Assembly (NCBI RefSeq): GCF_000382365.1 | Contig: NZ_KB908233.1 | Span: forward strand, 1 to 64,000 | Length of the DNA: 64,000 nucleotides | Direction: 5' to 3' | Origin: Pannonibacter phragmitetus DSM 14782 | Lineage (GTDB): Bacteria; Pseudomonadota; Alphaproteobacteria; Rhizobiales; Stappiaceae | Part shown: in pieces, positions 1 through 10,885 of the stretch | Numbering within the stretch: the first letter of the stretch is position 1 | Layout of the letters: every line of letters begins with the position of its first letter | Notes under the pieces: generated by a model | The model's database searches: none | What the model saw: the letters and a program-made list of their open reading frames with translations, nothing else | Told to the model about the DNA's origin: nothing | Position numbers and translations under genes: made by a program

Positions 1-1
1 A

Positions 2-247
2 TCCGTCGGAAGCGTCGGTGATAGTTACGACAACGCCTTGGCCGAGACGATCAATGGCCTCTACAAGGCCGAGGTCATCTGGCGCCAGCGGTCATGGCCG
101 AGCGCGTCGGCCGTCGAAATGGCGACCCTGCGCTGGGTCGATTGGTTCAACAACAACCGCCTGTTCGGCCCCATCGGGCACATCCCGCCCGCAGAGGCCG
201 AAGCCAAATACCATGCAGCCCAAAAGACCCTCGATATGGTTGCATGA
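2..247 (+). pseudogene. IS3-family transposase (OrfB), 3' fragment
   Basis: The open frame runs in from the left edge with no start and ends at a TGA at 245-247, giving the last 81 residues of a transposase. The residues around SYDNALAETINGLYKAEV carry the last glutamate of the DDE catalytic triad, and WVDWFNN and PPAEAEAKY are typical of the C-terminal rve_3 region of IS3-family integrases. The gene may be intact to the left; only the 3' end is visible. It lies just beside a sequence that looks like the element's terminal repeat. No cargo is seen. The family assignment is secure; whether the element is active cannot be judged. Confidence 0.85.
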
Positions 248-254
248 CTCAAAT

Positions 255-286
255 GAAACTGCCTCCGGAAAACCCGGGACGGTTCA
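255..286 (+). repeat. Probable right terminal inverted repeat of the IS3-type element
   Basis: The sequence begins 8 bp after the transposase stop and ends in GGACGGTTCA. Read inward from the right it starts TGAACCGTCCCGGG, which fits the TG...CA ends of IS3-family elements. The left partner is outside the window, so the repeat cannot be matched and no target duplication can be checked. Confidence 0.55.
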
Positions 287-313
287 AGAGTGCAGATAAG
301 AGAGATGAAAGTC

Positions 314-523
314 TCACCCAGTTTTGAAATTTTTCAAAATTTCTCCGCCATTCTTGAATGCTTGGGGCAATGCGTCTGACGTCAGGCCCTGAAGCATGGA
401 AAAGTGTCGCAGGCGTTGTTCCCAGCGTTGCATGTCGAGCTTGATGTTCACTACAACATGCCACAGGCACAAAAGACCAATAAATATCATTAATTTCAGT
501 GTGATGATCTTTGAAGCGCGCAT
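314..523 (-). CDS. Hypothetical small membrane protein
   Basis: A 69-residue frame starting at ATG 523 (a TTG six bases upstream is an alternative). The N-terminal half contains one hydrophobic stretch, LKLMIFIGLLCLWHVVV, which could be a signal anchor. The rest is polar and basic (QRWEQRLRHF, ending LKNFKTG). Only a weak GAGAAG is seen upstream as a ribosome site. It lies in DNA much richer in A+T than the rest of the window and stops 28 bp from the IS end, so it may be acquired DNA or the debris of a longer gene. I do not recognise the family. Coding status is uncertain. Confidence 0.3.
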   Translation of the reverse strand: MRASKIITLKLMIFIGLLCLWHVVVNIKLDMQRWEQRLRHFSMLQGLTSDALPQAFKNGGEILKNFKTG

Positions 524-739
524 AAGCAAAGCTTCTCGGAAACCAACTATTCCATCGATCGAATCTCTGCATTATTGCGCACGCCTCCTTTGCAGATTTT
601 AGAATTCAATCATATAAATTGCCTGAATTTGGAAATTTAGATTATAAATATTTATATGGCTTTAATTTGAGAAACAGGTAAGTTAGAGGAGAAATCATTT
701 TTACACTAGATAATATTATCTAATACTTAGCCCTCCCGC
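524..739. other. AT-rich intergenic stretch
   Basis: Between the possible small membrane gene and the moeA stop the sequence becomes strongly AT-rich, with runs such as TATAAATATTTATATGG near 643-660, against the GC-rich background elsewhere. No gene, tRNA or clear terminator is seen. It could hold promoters for the leftward small gene, or be foreign DNA brought in with the IS element. Confidence 0.5.
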
Positions 740-1954
740 TCACACCACCAGCACATCCACCTCCGCGCCTGCGTCCAGCGCCGGGGCATGCGGGGGGCGG
801 AGGATGAGGGCGCCGGAGGCGGCGAGGAGCGAGAGCATGGAGCTGTCCTGCCGGGTGAAGGGCGTCACGCTGCGGGTGCCGTCCGGGTGGGTGGTGAGGC
901 TGGCGCGCAGATAGTCCTGGCGCTGGTCGTTGGCTGGAACCGGGCCGGTGAGGGTGGCGGTGGTGCGCTTGCCCTTCATGGCGGCCTCAAGGCTTGTGCC
1001 CGTCATCACCGCCATCAGCGGGCGCAGAAACAGGAGGGCGCAGACGAGGCTGGAGACCGGGTTGCCGGGCAGGCCCAGAACCTTGGTGCGGCCAAGGTTG
1101 CCCGCCATCAGCGGCTTGCCGGGGCGCATGGCGATGCGCCAGAAATCCAGCTTCATGCCTTCCCCGCCCAGCACCGCCTGCACAAGGTCATGATCGCCGA
1201 CGGAAGCCCCGCCGAGGGTGACGAGAATGTCGGCCTCTGCCGCCAGCCCCTCGCGCACGCGGGCGGCGATATCGGCGGGATCATCACTGGCAAGGCCGAG
1301 GTCCAGCGGAATGCCGCCGCAATCTTCGACGAGGGCCGCAATGCCGCAGTGGTTGGAGGCGATGATCTGGTCCGGCCCCGGCGTGCCGCCCGGCAGAACC
1401 AGTTCATCGCCCGTGGCGATGATGGCCACCTTCGGCTGGCGCCAGACGGGCAGGGCGGCGTGGTTCATGGCGGCCGCCAGCGCAAGGCTGCGGTAGTCGA
1501 GCTTCAGCCCTGCCTTCAGAAGCACATCGCCTTGCGCAAAGTCGAGCCCGGCGGGGCGGACGAACTGGCCGGGGCGCACTGGCTCCAGCGCGGTGAGGCG
1601 GTCGCCCTCGCGGGTGGCGTTTTCCTGAATGAGGATGGCATCCGCGCCATCGGGAACAGGTGCGCCCGTGAAGATGCGCACGGCCTCGCCTGCGCCGACC
1701 TTGCCGGAAAAGGCATGGCCCGCAGGAGCTTCGCCGATGACGGTGAGCACGGCACCGGCTGCGGCGCAATCGGCAGCGCGCAGGGCATAGCCATCCATGG
1801 AGGAGGCGGGGAAGGGCGGCTGGGTGCGGGTGGCGGCAAGGTCCATCGCCAGAATGCGGCCATTGGCCCGCGCCAGCGGAACGTTCTCGAGGCCCGGCGG
1901 CGCAACGCCGGTGAGAAGCTGCCGCAGCGCATCGTCAACCGGCATCAACGCCAT
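740..1954 (-). CDS. moeA: Molybdopterin molybdenumtransferase MoeA
   Basis: MoeA inserts molybdate into adenylylated molybdopterin in the last step of molybdenum cofactor synthesis in the cytosol. The 404-residue protein has the family order: the N-terminal part with [14 protein letters not shown] (about 48-61), the MoCF-binding domain with IIATGDEL and [11 protein letters not shown], the [11 protein letters not shown] loop near residue 310, and a C-terminal beta-barrel. The start is ATG 1954, not an upstream in-frame codon, because AAAGGAG lies 9 bases upstream and the moaC stop is one base away (TGACATG), indicating translational coupling. It is the last gene of the leftward trpD-trpC-moaC-moeA run. 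Confidence 0.95.
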   Translation of the reverse strand: MALMPVDDALRQLLTGVAPPGLENVPLARANGRILAMDLAATRTQPPFPASSMDGYALRAADCAAAGAVLTVIGEAPAGHAFSGKVGAGEAVRIFTGAPVPDGADAILIQENATREGDRLTALEPVRPGQFVRPAGLDFAQGDVLLKAGLKLDYRSLALAAAMNHAALPVWRQPKVAIIATGDELVLPGGTPGPDQIIASNHCGIAALVEDCGGIPLDLGLASDDPADIAARVREGLAAEADILVTLGGASVGDHDLVQAVLGGEGMKLDFWRIAMRPGKPLMAGNLGRTKVLGLPGNPVSSLVCALLFLRPLMAVMTGTSLEAAMKGKRTTATLTGPVPANDQRQDYLRASLTTHPDGTRSVTPFTRQDSSMLSLLAASGALILRPPHAPALDAGAEVDVLVV

Positions 1955-1955
1955 G

Positions 1956-2483
1956 TCAGGGCTCCTTTGGTGCGTTTTCCGGTCCGGCAACATAATGGCC
2001 GGAGCGTCCGCCGAGCTTTTCGGCAAGGTGGATGCGGCCGATTTCCATGCCCCGGTCCACGGCCTTGGCCATGTCATAAATGGTGAGGCAGGCGACGGAA
2101 CAGGCGGTCATCGCTTCCATCTCCACGCCCGTCTGGCCGGTAACGGTGGCGGTGGCGCTGACTTTCAGGCCGGGCAAGGCGTGATCGGGCTCGATATCGA
2201 CGCTGATCTTCGACAGAAGCAGCGGATGGCAGAGCGGGATCAGCTCATGGGTGCGCTTGGCGGCCATGATGCCGGCAATGCGGGCGGTGGCGATGACATC
2301 GCCTTTCTTCGCATTGCCCGACAGGATCAGCGCCAGCGTGTCCGCATGCATCTTCACCTCGCCGGTGACAGTGGCGCTGCGGCGGGTGACGGCCTTGTCC
2401 CCCACGTCCACCATCGAGGCGCTGCCGCTGGAATCCAGATGCGTCAGGTGGTCCTGATCCCGTTCGGGGCCGCCGCCAGCCAT
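1956..2483 (-). CDS. moaC: Cyclic pyranopterin monophosphate synthase MoaC
   Basis: MoaC converts the 3',8-cyclo-GTP made by MoaA into cyclic pyranopterin monophosphate, the first stable intermediate of molybdenum cofactor. The 175 residues include [12 protein letters not shown] (about 24-35), the active-site stretch [13 protein letters not shown] near 80-92, and the C-terminal [18 protein letters not shown] with the conserved lysine of that helix. It starts 3 bp after the trpC stop and its own stop is one base from moeA, so it is co-translated with its neighbours. MoaA, MoaB, MoaD and MoaE are not in the window. Confidence 0.95.
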   Translation of the reverse strand: MAGGGPERDQDHLTHLDSSGSASMVDVGDKAVTRRSATVTGEVKMHADTLALILSGNAKKGDVIATARIAGIMAAKRTHELIPLCHPLLLSKISVDIEPDHALPGLKVSATATVTGQTGVEMEAMTACSVACLTIYDMAKAVDRGMEIGRIHLAEKLGGRSGHYVAGPENAPKEP

Positions 2484-2486
2484 GGC

Positions 2487-3287
2487 TCAGGCTCCGCTGC
2501 GGGAGAGCAGGGCGCGGGTGGCGCTTTCCACATCTGCCTGCCGCATCAGGCTTTCGCCGATGAGGAAGGTGGAGATGTTGCAGGCTTCCATGCGGGCGAG
2601 ATCCGCCGGGGTGAAGAGGCCCGATTCGCCAACGATGATCCGTTCCGCCGGGATCATCGGCGCCAGCCGCTCGCTCGTCGTCAGCGACACGTCAAAGGTC
2701 TTGAGATTGCGGTTGTTGATGCCGAGCAGCGGCGAGGCGAGTTTCAGCGCCCGCTCCAGCTCCGCCTCGTCATGCACCTCCAGCAGAACGTCCATGCCAA
2801 GGCCGAAGGCGGCGTCTTCAAGATCCTTCGCCAGCGCATCATCAACGGCGGCGAGGATGATCAGGATGCAATCCGCGCCCCAGGCGCGGGCCTCGGCCAC
2901 CTGATAGGTGTCGTAGAGAAAATCCTTGCGCAGGGCCGGCAGGCTGACGGCATCACGTGCGGCGGTCAGAAACTCCGGCTTGCCCTGAAACGACGGTGTG
3001 TCGGTCAGCACGGACAGGCAGGCCGCACCGCCTGCCTCATAGGCGCGGGCAAGGGCGGGGGGATCGAAGTCGGCGCGGATCAGCCCCTTGGACGGGCTCG
3101 CCTTCTTGATCTCGGCAATCAGCGCATAGTCCCCGGCGGCATGCTTGGCGCGGATGGCCCGCTCGAAACCACGCGGTGCCTCGACGGATTTTGCCGCCTC
3201 CAGCAGGCTGGCAAGCGTGCGTTCAGCCTTTGCAGCGGCGATTTCCTCGCGCTTGTAGGCTTCGATGCGGGTGAGAATGTCTGCCAT
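2487..3287 (-). CDS. trpC: Indole-3-glycerol phosphate synthase
   Basis: TrpC closes the indole ring of indole-3-glycerol phosphate in tryptophan synthesis. The protein is a single 266-residue (beta/alpha)8 barrel, not fused to TrpF. Visible signatures are [10 protein letters not shown] (about 58-67, with the catalytic lysine), [23 protein letters not shown] with the second lysine, [20 protein letters not shown] and the phosphate-binding IVGESGLFT. It starts 3 bp after trpD ends and is followed 3 bp later by moaC, a layout common to rhizobial trpDC-moaC-moeA operons. Confidence 0.97.
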   Translation of the reverse strand: MADILTRIEAYKREEIAAAKAERTLASLLEAAKSVEAPRGFERAIRAKHAAGDYALIAEIKKASPSKGLIRADFDPPALARAYEAGGAACLSVLTDTPSFQGKPEFLTAARDAVSLPALRKDFLYDTYQVAEARAWGADCILIILAAVDDALAKDLEDAAFGLGMDVLLEVHDEAELERALKLASPLLGINNRNLKTFDVSLTTSERLAPMIPAERIIVGESGLFTPADLARMEACNISTFLIGESLMRQADVESATRALLSRSGA

Positions 3288-3290
3288 GGC

Positions 3291-4304
3291 TTATCCGTTC
3301 GAAACTGCCACCAGCCGTTCCAGCCGGTCGAGGGCATCGCCCGTGTCGATGGAGCGGGCGGCCTGCGCCACCCCGTCCTTGAGGTCTGCCGCCTTGCCCG
3401 CAACGATCAGCGAGGCGGCGGCGTTGAACAGCACCACGTCCCGGTAGGCGTTCTTCGCGCCGGAGAGCACGGCGCGCAGGGCGGCAGCGTTCTCTTCCGG
3501 CGTGCCGCCCTTGAGATCCTCGAAACGGGCGCGGGGCAGGCCTGCGTCTTCCGGCGTGATCTCGAATGTGCGGATGGTGCCATCCTTCAGCTCGGCAACC
3601 TTCGTTGGGCCGGTGGTGGTGATCTCGTCCATGCCATCGCTGCCATGGACGATCCAGACGGCTTCCGAGCCAAGATTCTTCAACACCTGTGCAATCGGCT
3701 CCACCCAGCGGCCATCGAACACGCCGGTCATCTGGCGCTTGACGCGCGCCGGGCTCGACAGGGGGCCAAGCAGGTTGAAGATGGTGCGGGTGCCAAGTTC
3801 CATGCGGGTCGGGCCGACGTGTTTCATCGCCGCATGATGGAGCGGGGCAAACATGAATCCGATCCCGGCTTTATCCACGCAGGCGGCAATCTTGTCCGGG
3901 CCGATGTCGATGTTGACGCCGAGCTGCGCCAGAGCTTCGGAAGAGCCGGACTTGGACGACAGCGACCGGTTGCCATGCTTGGCAACGGGCACGCCGCAAC
4001 CGGCGACAACCAGCGCGGCACAGGTGGAAATGTTGTAGGAGCCCGTGGCGTCACCACCGGTGCCGACGATATCGATGGCGTCAGAGGTGACCTCGACGGG
4101 CAGCATCCGGGCGCGCATGGAGGCAACGGCGCCGGTCACTTCGTCGACGCTCTCGCCGCGCATGCGCAGCGCCATCAGGAAGCCGCCGAGCTGGGAAGGC
4201 GTTGCCGCGCCGGACAGGATCACGTCAAAAGCCGCAAGCGCTTCCTCGAAATCCAGAGAAGCGCCTTCAGCCACCTTGGCGATAAAGGGTTTGAGCCCGC
4301 TCAT
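3291..4304 (-). CDS. trpD: Anthranilate phosphoribosyltransferase
   Basis: TrpD transfers phosphoribose from PRPP to anthranilate. The 337 residues show the PRPP site [17 protein letters not shown] (about 78-94), the anthranilate-binding [15 protein letters not shown] (about 108-122) and the metal-binding [10 protein letters not shown] region. No glutamine amidotransferase (TrpG) domain is attached. It begins 106 bp downstream of the ppiD stop, with an inverted repeat in the gap, and heads the run trpD-trpC-moaC-moeA. No leader-peptide attenuator with tandem Trp codons was seen in the gap. Confidence 0.97.
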   Translation of the reverse strand: MSGLKPFIAKVAEGASLDFEEALAAFDVILSGAATPSQLGGFLMALRMRGESVDEVTGAVASMRARMLPVEVTSDAIDIVGTGGDATGSYNISTCAALVVAGCGVPVAKHGNRSLSSKSGSSEALAQLGVNIDIGPDKIAACVDKAGIGFMFAPLHHAAMKHVGPTRMELGTRTIFNLLGPLSSPARVKRQMTGVFDGRWVEPIAQVLKNLGSEAVWIVHGSDGMDEITTTGPTKVAELKDGTIRTFEITPEDAGLPRARFEDLKGGTPEENAAALRAVLSGAKNAYRDVVLFNAAASLIVAGKAADLKDGVAQAARSIDTGDALDRLERLVAVSNG

Positions 4305-4366
4305 GCCTGTCCCTCTTCCCGTTTTTCACGCGGCCTGCAGAAAGGCCTGCCGCAGTCCGGCTTGTG

Positions 4367-4396
4367 ACTGTCCCGGCAGATTGCGGCCGGGACAGT
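4367..4396. repeat. Inverted repeat between ppiD and trpD
   Basis: A perfect 10-bp stem (ACTGTCCCGG / CCGGGACAGT) closes a 10-base loop between the ppiD stop and the trpD start. In the leftward transcript it is not followed by a U run, so it is not a classical terminator. It may partly separate ppiD from trpD expression or protect mRNA ends. Function is inferred only from position. Confidence 0.55.
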
Positions 4397-4410
4397 GTTC
4401 TTTCATGCCA

Positions 4411-6306
4411 TCAGTTCTGCGCAGGGGTGCCGATCACCATCTGCAGCGCCTGCTGGTTGATCTGGACGCCCTTGTCCGCCTCGACCTTGTTGATCACAAG
4501 ATTGAGGAGCGAGGCGGAGAGCTGTTCGCTGATCTGGGTGTCGATCTGCTGGATGCTCTCTTCCTCGCGGAAGAAGGCAGGGGCAGACACGCTGTCGACC
4601 ATCATCACCAGACGGCCGCTGTCCGCGCCCATGGTGTCCAGAACGGTGCCGGAGGGGCCGCTGAAGGCTTCCTCGACGGCTTCCTGCGGCAGGCCGGCCG
4701 GCTGGCCGTTGCGCTTGAAGCTGTCGGAGGTCTTGACTTCAAGACCTGCGGCAGCGGCTACGGCTTCCAGCGTTTCTCCGCCGCGCACTTGGGCCGCCAT
4801 GCTTGCCGAAAGATCCAGCAGCTTCTGGTCACGCTCCTTCGCCGTCCAGGCCTGGACAACGGCATCGCGCACTTCGGACAGCTCGCGGTCGCGGGGCGGC
4901 GTGACCTTGGTCACGTCGAACCAGACGAAGCCGCGCTGGCCCAGCGGCAGCGGGTTGTTCTCGATGCCAACGTCGCTCTCGAATGCCTCGCGCAGCAGGC
5001 CGTCAGCCTCAGGCAGCGTGACCGGCTGACCGGCCTCATCGCGGCCATTGCTGTCCACTGCCGGGATTTCGGTGGTGGTCAGCGAGAAGCGTCCTGCGAC
5101 TTCGGCAAGGGCGGCACCGCCTGCGCGGGCGTCCTCGATCTCGTCATGCAGATCCTGCACCTCCTGTTCGGCCTTCTGCAGGGCGATCTCCTGCTTCAGC
5201 TCCGCCTTGACCTCGTCGAAAGGACGCACGGCTTCCGGCTGGATCTGGGCAACTTCCAGAATGACGGTGGTGAACCGGCCCTGCACGGCACCGCTCACGC
5301 CACCCTCAGGCAGCGCAAAGGCAGCTTCCGCAATGGCCGGATCGAGGAACTTGTCTTTTTCCAGGAGGCCAAGGTCCACGTCGCTTTCCTTCAGGCCGCG
5401 CTCTTCCATCAGCTGGGCAAAGGTTTTGGCCCCGGAGGCAAGCTCGGCGGCGGCTGCTTCGGCTGCAGCCGAATCGGGGAAGGGCATCTGGCGCACGCGG
5501 CGCTGCTCATCGGTCCGGTAGCGGTTGCCGGAGCGGTCATAAGCCTGCTTGGCTTCCTCGTCCGTCACCTCATCCGGCTTGGCCAGAGACTGCGGCAGCA
5601 GCTGCAGGACGGACAGGCTGCGGAACTCCGGAGCGCGGAAGTCTTCCTTGCGCGTCTCGTAGAAGCTCTGCAGATCCGCGTCCGACGGGGCCGCGATTTC
5701 ACCGGCTGCCGAGGGCGGCACGGCAACGAAGCGCACGGTACGGGTCTCGTTTTCGAAGATGTTGAAGGCGCTCAGCATTGCTTCCGGCGTCTTCAGGTTG
5801 TCGGTGAGGGCGCCTGCGATCTGCTGGCGGCCGGACAGGAGGCGCTGCTCGCGCACGAAGTCATCTTCGGAAATGCCGTTGGCGCGCAGCAACTGCACCA
5901 GGCTGTTGCGGTCATAGCCGCCGCCCGGGCGCTGGAAGGCCGGGTTTTCCTGGATCATCCGGCGCAGGCCGTCATCCGAGATGCCGAGGTTCAGGTCTGC
6001 GGCCATGTCATTCATGGCGGCTTCGGCAATCATCCGGGCAAGCACCTGCTGCGGAATGCCGAACATGGCGCCTTCCGTGGTGGACAGCGGGCGGCCGACC
6101 TGGCGGCTCACGGCATTCAGTTCGCGCCGGTAGGCGAGATCGAAGTCGGCCACGGAAATTTCCGTATCACCCACCTTGGCCACGACGTTGCTGCCGAAGT
6201 TGCGGAAAATGTCGGCGATACCCCAGACGGCAAAGCTCAGGATGAGCAGGGCGATGAAGATCTTGGCAACCCAGGTGCCGGCGCCCTTGCGCAGCGCGTC
6301 GAGCAT
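4411..6306 (-). CDS. ppiD: Periplasmic peptidyl-prolyl isomerase, SurA/PpiD type
   Basis: A 631-residue membrane-anchored folding factor. One N-terminal anchor (IFIALLILSFAVWGIADIF, about 16-34) is followed by a SurA_N-type chaperone region, a parvulin-like PPIC region near residues 260-370 (KTFAQLMEERG, LLEKDKFLDPAIAEAAF) and a long C-terminal chaperone domain. PpiD proteins sit beside the SecYEG exit and assist outer-membrane and periplasmic protein folding. The start at ATG 6306 has GGGAGA upstream. It is divergent from tpiA, with 257 bp between the starts, and precedes trpD, as in many rhizobia. Parvulin activity is not certain, because PpiD-type domains are often inactive. Confidence 0.9.
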   Translation of the reverse strand: MLDALRKGAGTWVAKIFIALLILSFAVWGIADIFRNFGSNVVAKVGDTEISVADFDLAYRRELNAVSRQVGRPLSTTEGAMFGIPQQVLARMIAEAAMNDMAADLNLGISDDGLRRMIQENPAFQRPGGGYDRNSLVQLLRANGISEDDFVREQRLLSGRQQIAGALTDNLKTPEAMLSAFNIFENETRTVRFVAVPPSAAGEIAAPSDADLQSFYETRKEDFRAPEFRSLSVLQLLPQSLAKPDEVTDEEAKQAYDRSGNRYRTDEQRRVRQMPFPDSAAAEAAAAELASGAKTFAQLMEERGLKESDVDLGLLEKDKFLDPAIAEAAFALPEGGVSGAVQGRFTTVILEVAQIQPEAVRPFDEVKAELKQEIALQKAEQEVQDLHDEIEDARAGGAALAEVAGRFSLTTTEIPAVDSNGRDEAGQPVTLPEADGLLREAFESDVGIENNPLPLGQRGFVWFDVTKVTPPRDRELSEVRDAVVQAWTAKERDQKLLDLSASMAAQVRGGETLEAVAAAAGLEVKTSDSFKRNGQPAGLPQEAVEEAFSGPSGTVLDTMGADSGRLVMMVDSVSAPAFFREEESIQQIDTQISEQLSASLLNLVINKVEADKGVQINQQALQMVIGTPAQN

Positions 6307-6563
6307 GATGTCTCCCGTAATTCCATAGGCTCATGTCCGGAGCGAAAGGTCCCGGAGCGGTGGTTCTGAATAGCGGCTCAAGGGGCGGCGGACAATAGCC
6401 GGAAACTGGCAGATGTGCGCAGACAGGCAGAAATGCGCAGGAAGGGCGGGAAAGATGCGATGCCACTTGCACTTTGAGCCGCCGCTGGGTAGCGAAGTGG
6501 CCACCAGGAACCATGCAGCTGTCCCGCCAGCCTGTGCGCCGGACAGTCCTTGAGGAGACCGCC

Positions 6564-7328
6564 ATGAGCCACGCCACCGCAATCCGCCCGCTTGTCGCCG
6601 GAAACTGGAAGATGAACGGCCTTGCCGCAGCTTCTGCCGAGTTCGAGGCGCTGGGGCAGGGGCTTGAGGCAGCGCTGGCGTCCAAGGTGGATGTGATGAT
6701 CTGCCCGCCCGCAACACTGATTGCGGTTCTCGCCAGGTCTTCCTCTGCGCCGAAGGTGGCGCTCGGCGGGCAGGACTGCCATGCCAAGGCTTCGGGCGCC
6801 CATACGGGCGACATTTCGGCTGAAATGCTCAAGGATGCAGGTGCAAGCGCCGTGCTCGCGGGTCATTCCGAACGCCGCACCGATCACGGCGAGAGCGATG
6901 CCGTGGTGAAGGCCAAGGCGGAAGCTGCCTGGCGCGCCGGACTGACGGCCATCATCTGCGTTGGCGAAACCGAAGCCGAGCGCAAGGGCGGCAAGACGCT
7001 GGATGTGGTCGGCACGCAATTGGCAGGCTCGGTTCCTGATGGCGCAACGGCGGCCAATACGGTGATTGCCTATGAGCCGGTCTGGGCCATCGGCACCGGC
7101 CTGACGCCGACTGCAGCCGACGTTGCCGAAGTGCATGCCGCCATCCGCAGCGCACTGGAAGCCCGCTTCGGCGCGGAAGGTGCTGCGATGCGCCTGCTCT
7201 ACGGCGGTTCGGTGAAGCCTTCGAACGCGGCAGAGCTGATGGCCGTGCCGCATGTCAACGGCGCCCTCGTGGGCGGCGCCAGCCTCAAGGCATCCGATTT
7301 CCTCGGCATCATTTCGGCCTATGCCTGA
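6564..7328 (+). CDS. tpiA: Triosephosphate isomerase
   Basis: TpiA interconverts dihydroxyacetone phosphate and glyceraldehyde 3-phosphate in glycolysis and gluconeogenesis. The 254-residue protein has all catalytic landmarks: NWKMNG near 14-19 (lysine), AGHSERR near 98-104 (electrophilic histidine), [11 protein letters not shown] near 171-181 (base glutamate and start of loop 6) and LLYGGSVK near 211-218 for phosphate binding. ATG 6564 is preceded by GAGGAG; in-frame codons further upstream lack a ribosome site. It is divergent from ppiD and followed by secG. Confidence 0.98.
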   Translation: MSHATAIRPLVAGNWKMNGLAAASAEFEALGQGLEAALASKVDVMICPPATLIAVLARSSSAPKVALGGQDCHAKASGAHTGDISAEMLKDAGASAVLAGHSERRTDHGESDAVVKAKAEAAWRAGLTAIICVGETEAERKGGKTLDVVGTQLAGSVPDGATAANTVIAYEPVWAIGTGLTPTAADVAEVHAAIRSALEARFGAEGAAMRLLYGGSVKPSNAAELMAVPHVNGALVGGASLKASDFLGIISAYA

Positions 7329-7336
7329 TGCGGGCC

Positions 7337-7361
7337 GGGCCGGATGCTGGTTGTCCGGCCC
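7337..7361 (+). terminator. Hairpin after tpiA
   Basis: GGGCCGGA pairs perfectly with TCCGGCCC across a 9-base loop, 9 bp after the tpiA stop. There is no T run behind it, so it is either a weak terminator or an mRNA-stabilising hairpin. Confidence 0.4.
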
Positions 7362-7551
7362 CTGATGCCCATATAGCTGTTGCAGAGTGCTGCGCCGCAG
7401 GGGACCGCCCTCACAGGGCAGGTTCCGGTGGATTGCGGCCTGTGGGATGCCTTTTGTCACAAAGGATGCCAATCTCCCGGCCTTCAAGGGTGGAAACTCC
7501 GGCAAGGCTGGTGTAGAAGGCCGCAAAACTGAAACGAGTGATCGGTCCAAA

Positions 7552-7959
7552 ATGGAAACGGTAGTTATCGTCATTCACTTGATGGTCGTGCTGGCCCTCG
7601 TGCTTGTCGTCCTCCTGCAGCGCTCCGAAGGCGGCGCTCTCGGCATCGGCGGCGGCGGTGGCGGCGGCTTCATGTCGAGCCGCGGAACAGCCAACGTGCT
7701 GACCCGCGCCACGGCGATTCTGGCAGCCATGTTCTTTGTAACGTCGCTTGGCCTGAGCATCATCGCGCGCATGGATGGTGGCCCTGGCTCCATTCTGGAC
7801 GGCAGCACGGTTGTTCCGGGTGCCGCACAGCCGGCTGACGGCTCCGCGCCCTCGACGGGGACCGGTGTTCTGGATGTCCTGAGGCAGCAGTCTCAGCCCC
7901 AGGCGCCTGCAACGGCTCCGGCTCAGCCTTCCGGCCCCCAGGTTCCGGCAGCGCAGTAA
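7552..7959 (+). CDS. secG: Preprotein translocase subunit SecG
   Basis: SecG is the small inner-membrane partner of SecYE that aids protein export. The 135 residues show two transmembrane helices, VVIVIHLMVVLALVLVVLLQ (about 3-22) and the segment around ATAILAAMFFVTSLGLSII (about 53-71). They are joined by the conserved glycine-rich loop SEGGALGIGGGGGG, which contains the QRSEGG signature. A long Ala/Pro/Gln tail after residue 85 is usual in alphaproteobacteria. ATG 7552 is chosen because the protein then starts directly at helix 1. It lies between tpiA and pyrG and is followed by a strong terminator. Confidence 0.93.
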   Translation: METVVIVIHLMVVLALVLVVLLQRSEGGALGIGGGGGGGFMSSRGTANVLTRATAILAAMFFVTSLGLSIIARMDGGPGSILDGSTVVPGAAQPADGSAPSTGTGVLDVLRQQSQPQAPATAPAQPSGPQVPAAQ

Positions 7960-8025
7960 GCGCAGCAGGCTAGCAGGTTGCGGCGGGGCATTCAGCGCCG
8001 CCACAAGCCCCTATCCGGCGGATAG

Positions 8026-9768
<1,743 letters not shown>

Positions 9769-9815
9769 GGGCCAAAGGCATCCGGCAGAGCTGGGCAGGG
9801 CAGGGAGTGAGGGGC

Positions 9816-10652
9816 ATGGCAGCGGCGGCAAAGGCACGCGGACTGGATCACGTGGTGATCGCGGTCCGGGATCTCGATCGTGCAGCAGAGGCCTTCGAGG
9901 CGCTCGGATTCACGCTGACGCCCCGCGCCCGCCACCCCTGGGGCACGGAAAACCGTCTGGTTCAGCTGGACGGTGCTTTCCTGGAACTTCTGACGGTTCC
10001 GGCCGGTGCCTCCATTGTTCCGGCCACGGGAACGGCCTTCTCGTTTGGCCGGTTCAATCAGGATTTCCTGGAAAAGCGGGAAGGGGCCTCCATGCTGGTG
10101 CTGGACAGCACCAGTGCGGCGGATGACCGTGCGGCCTTTGCTGCAGCCGGACTTCCCGTATTCGATCCCTTCTCCTTTGGCCGGGAAGCAACCGCGCCCG
10201 ATGGCTCCGTGCGCAAGGTAGGCTTCGACCTGACCTTCACCCGCGATGCGGATGCGCCGGAGACGGGATTCTTCGCCTGCCACAATCTCTATCCGGAAAA
10301 CTTCTGGAAGCCGGAGTTCCAGCGCCATGCTAATGGCGCAACTGCCTTGGCCGAAGTGGTTCTGGTAGCCCGGGATCCGGCAGATCACCACATCTTCCTC
10401 GAAGGTTTCACCGGCGTGCGGGAACTCAGGGCCACCAGCCTTGGCATCGAGTGCCAGACGGCCCGCGGCAAGATCTCGATCCTGTCGCCCGTCGCTTACC
10501 GCCATCTCTTCGGCGATGCGGCTGCCAATGCGCTGCCAGGCGGACTGCCCTGCATTGCGGCCCTTCGGGTGACGGGGGCAGGTGTTGCCGCAAGGTCCGT
10601 CATTCCCGCTGAAAGCCTCTGCGGTGTGACGCTGGTGCTGGAGCCGGCTTGA
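9816..10652 (+). CDS. VOC-superfamily (glyoxalase-like) protein
   Basis: A 278-residue protein beginning with the glyoxalase/dioxygenase-like fold: LDHVVIAVRDLDRAAEAFEA (about 10-29), then LGFTLTPRARHPWGTEN and the strand pattern LVQLDGAFLELLTV. The second half repeats a looser VOC module (ALAEVVLVARDPADHHIF). It resembles Glyoxalase_3-like (PF13468) proteins, whose substrates are mostly unknown. The start at ATG 9816 has GGAGTGAGGGG upstream. It may be transcribed with pyrG (47 bp gap), but no functional tie is evident. Confidence 0.8.
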   Translation: MAAAAKARGLDHVVIAVRDLDRAAEAFEALGFTLTPRARHPWGTENRLVQLDGAFLELLTVPAGASIVPATGTAFSFGRFNQDFLEKREGASMLVLDSTSAADDRAAFAAAGLPVFDPFSFGREATAPDGSVRKVGFDLTFTRDADAPETGFFACHNLYPENFWKPEFQRHANGATALAEVVLVARDPADHHIFLEGFTGVRELRATSLGIECQTARGKISILSPVAYRHLFGDAAANALPGGLPCIAALRVTGAGVAARSVIPAESLCGVTLVLEPA

Positions 10653-10809
10653 CGCGGGATGTGTCAGGCCTGCCGGACTGTCTTCACCGGATGTTGACAG
10701 CTTCGTGGATAGTCTCAGAAAGTGTTTTTTCCGGGTTGCGCCCAGCCGCCTTCCGGCATAAACACACCGCCAGCAGACGGGCGCTCCGGCGCATCTGTTT
10801 CCCTAGCGG

Positions 10810-10885
10810 GAGCGAGTAGCTCAGTTGGTAGAGCAACTGACTTTTAATCAGTTGGTCCAGGGTTCGAGTCCCTGCTCGCTCACCA
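10810..10885 (+). tRNA. tRNA-Lys (anticodon TTT)
   Basis: A 76-base cloverleaf. The acceptor stem GAGCGAG pairs with CTCGCTC, the D arm holds AGCTCAGTTGGTAGAGC, and the anticodon arm is ACTGA-CTTTTAA-TCAGT with TTT at 10843-10845. The T arm carries GGTTCGAGTCC, and CCA is encoded at the 3' end. It stands alone, with no neighbouring tRNA. No repeat of its 3' end was seen in the following 500 bp that would mark an integrated element. Confidence 0.97.

Noticed and set aside
249-572. 107-residue minus-strand frame overlapping the IS end
   Set aside because: It runs through the IS terminal repeat and has no hydrophobic or domain pattern. The 69-residue frame in another phase is more protein-like.
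1797-4367. Long open frame on the plus strand across moeA, moaC, trpC and trpD (similar long antisense frames lie opposite mfd, the pdh genes and trkA)
   Set aside because: It is the antisense of four well-supported genes in GC-rich DNA. Its composition is dominated by Gly, Arg and Ala, and it has no family motif or ribosome site.
4367-4396. Member of the GTCCCGGC repeat family at 60.6-61.5 kb
   Set aside because: It shares only the short CTGTCCCGG core. The loop and flanks do not match types A or B.
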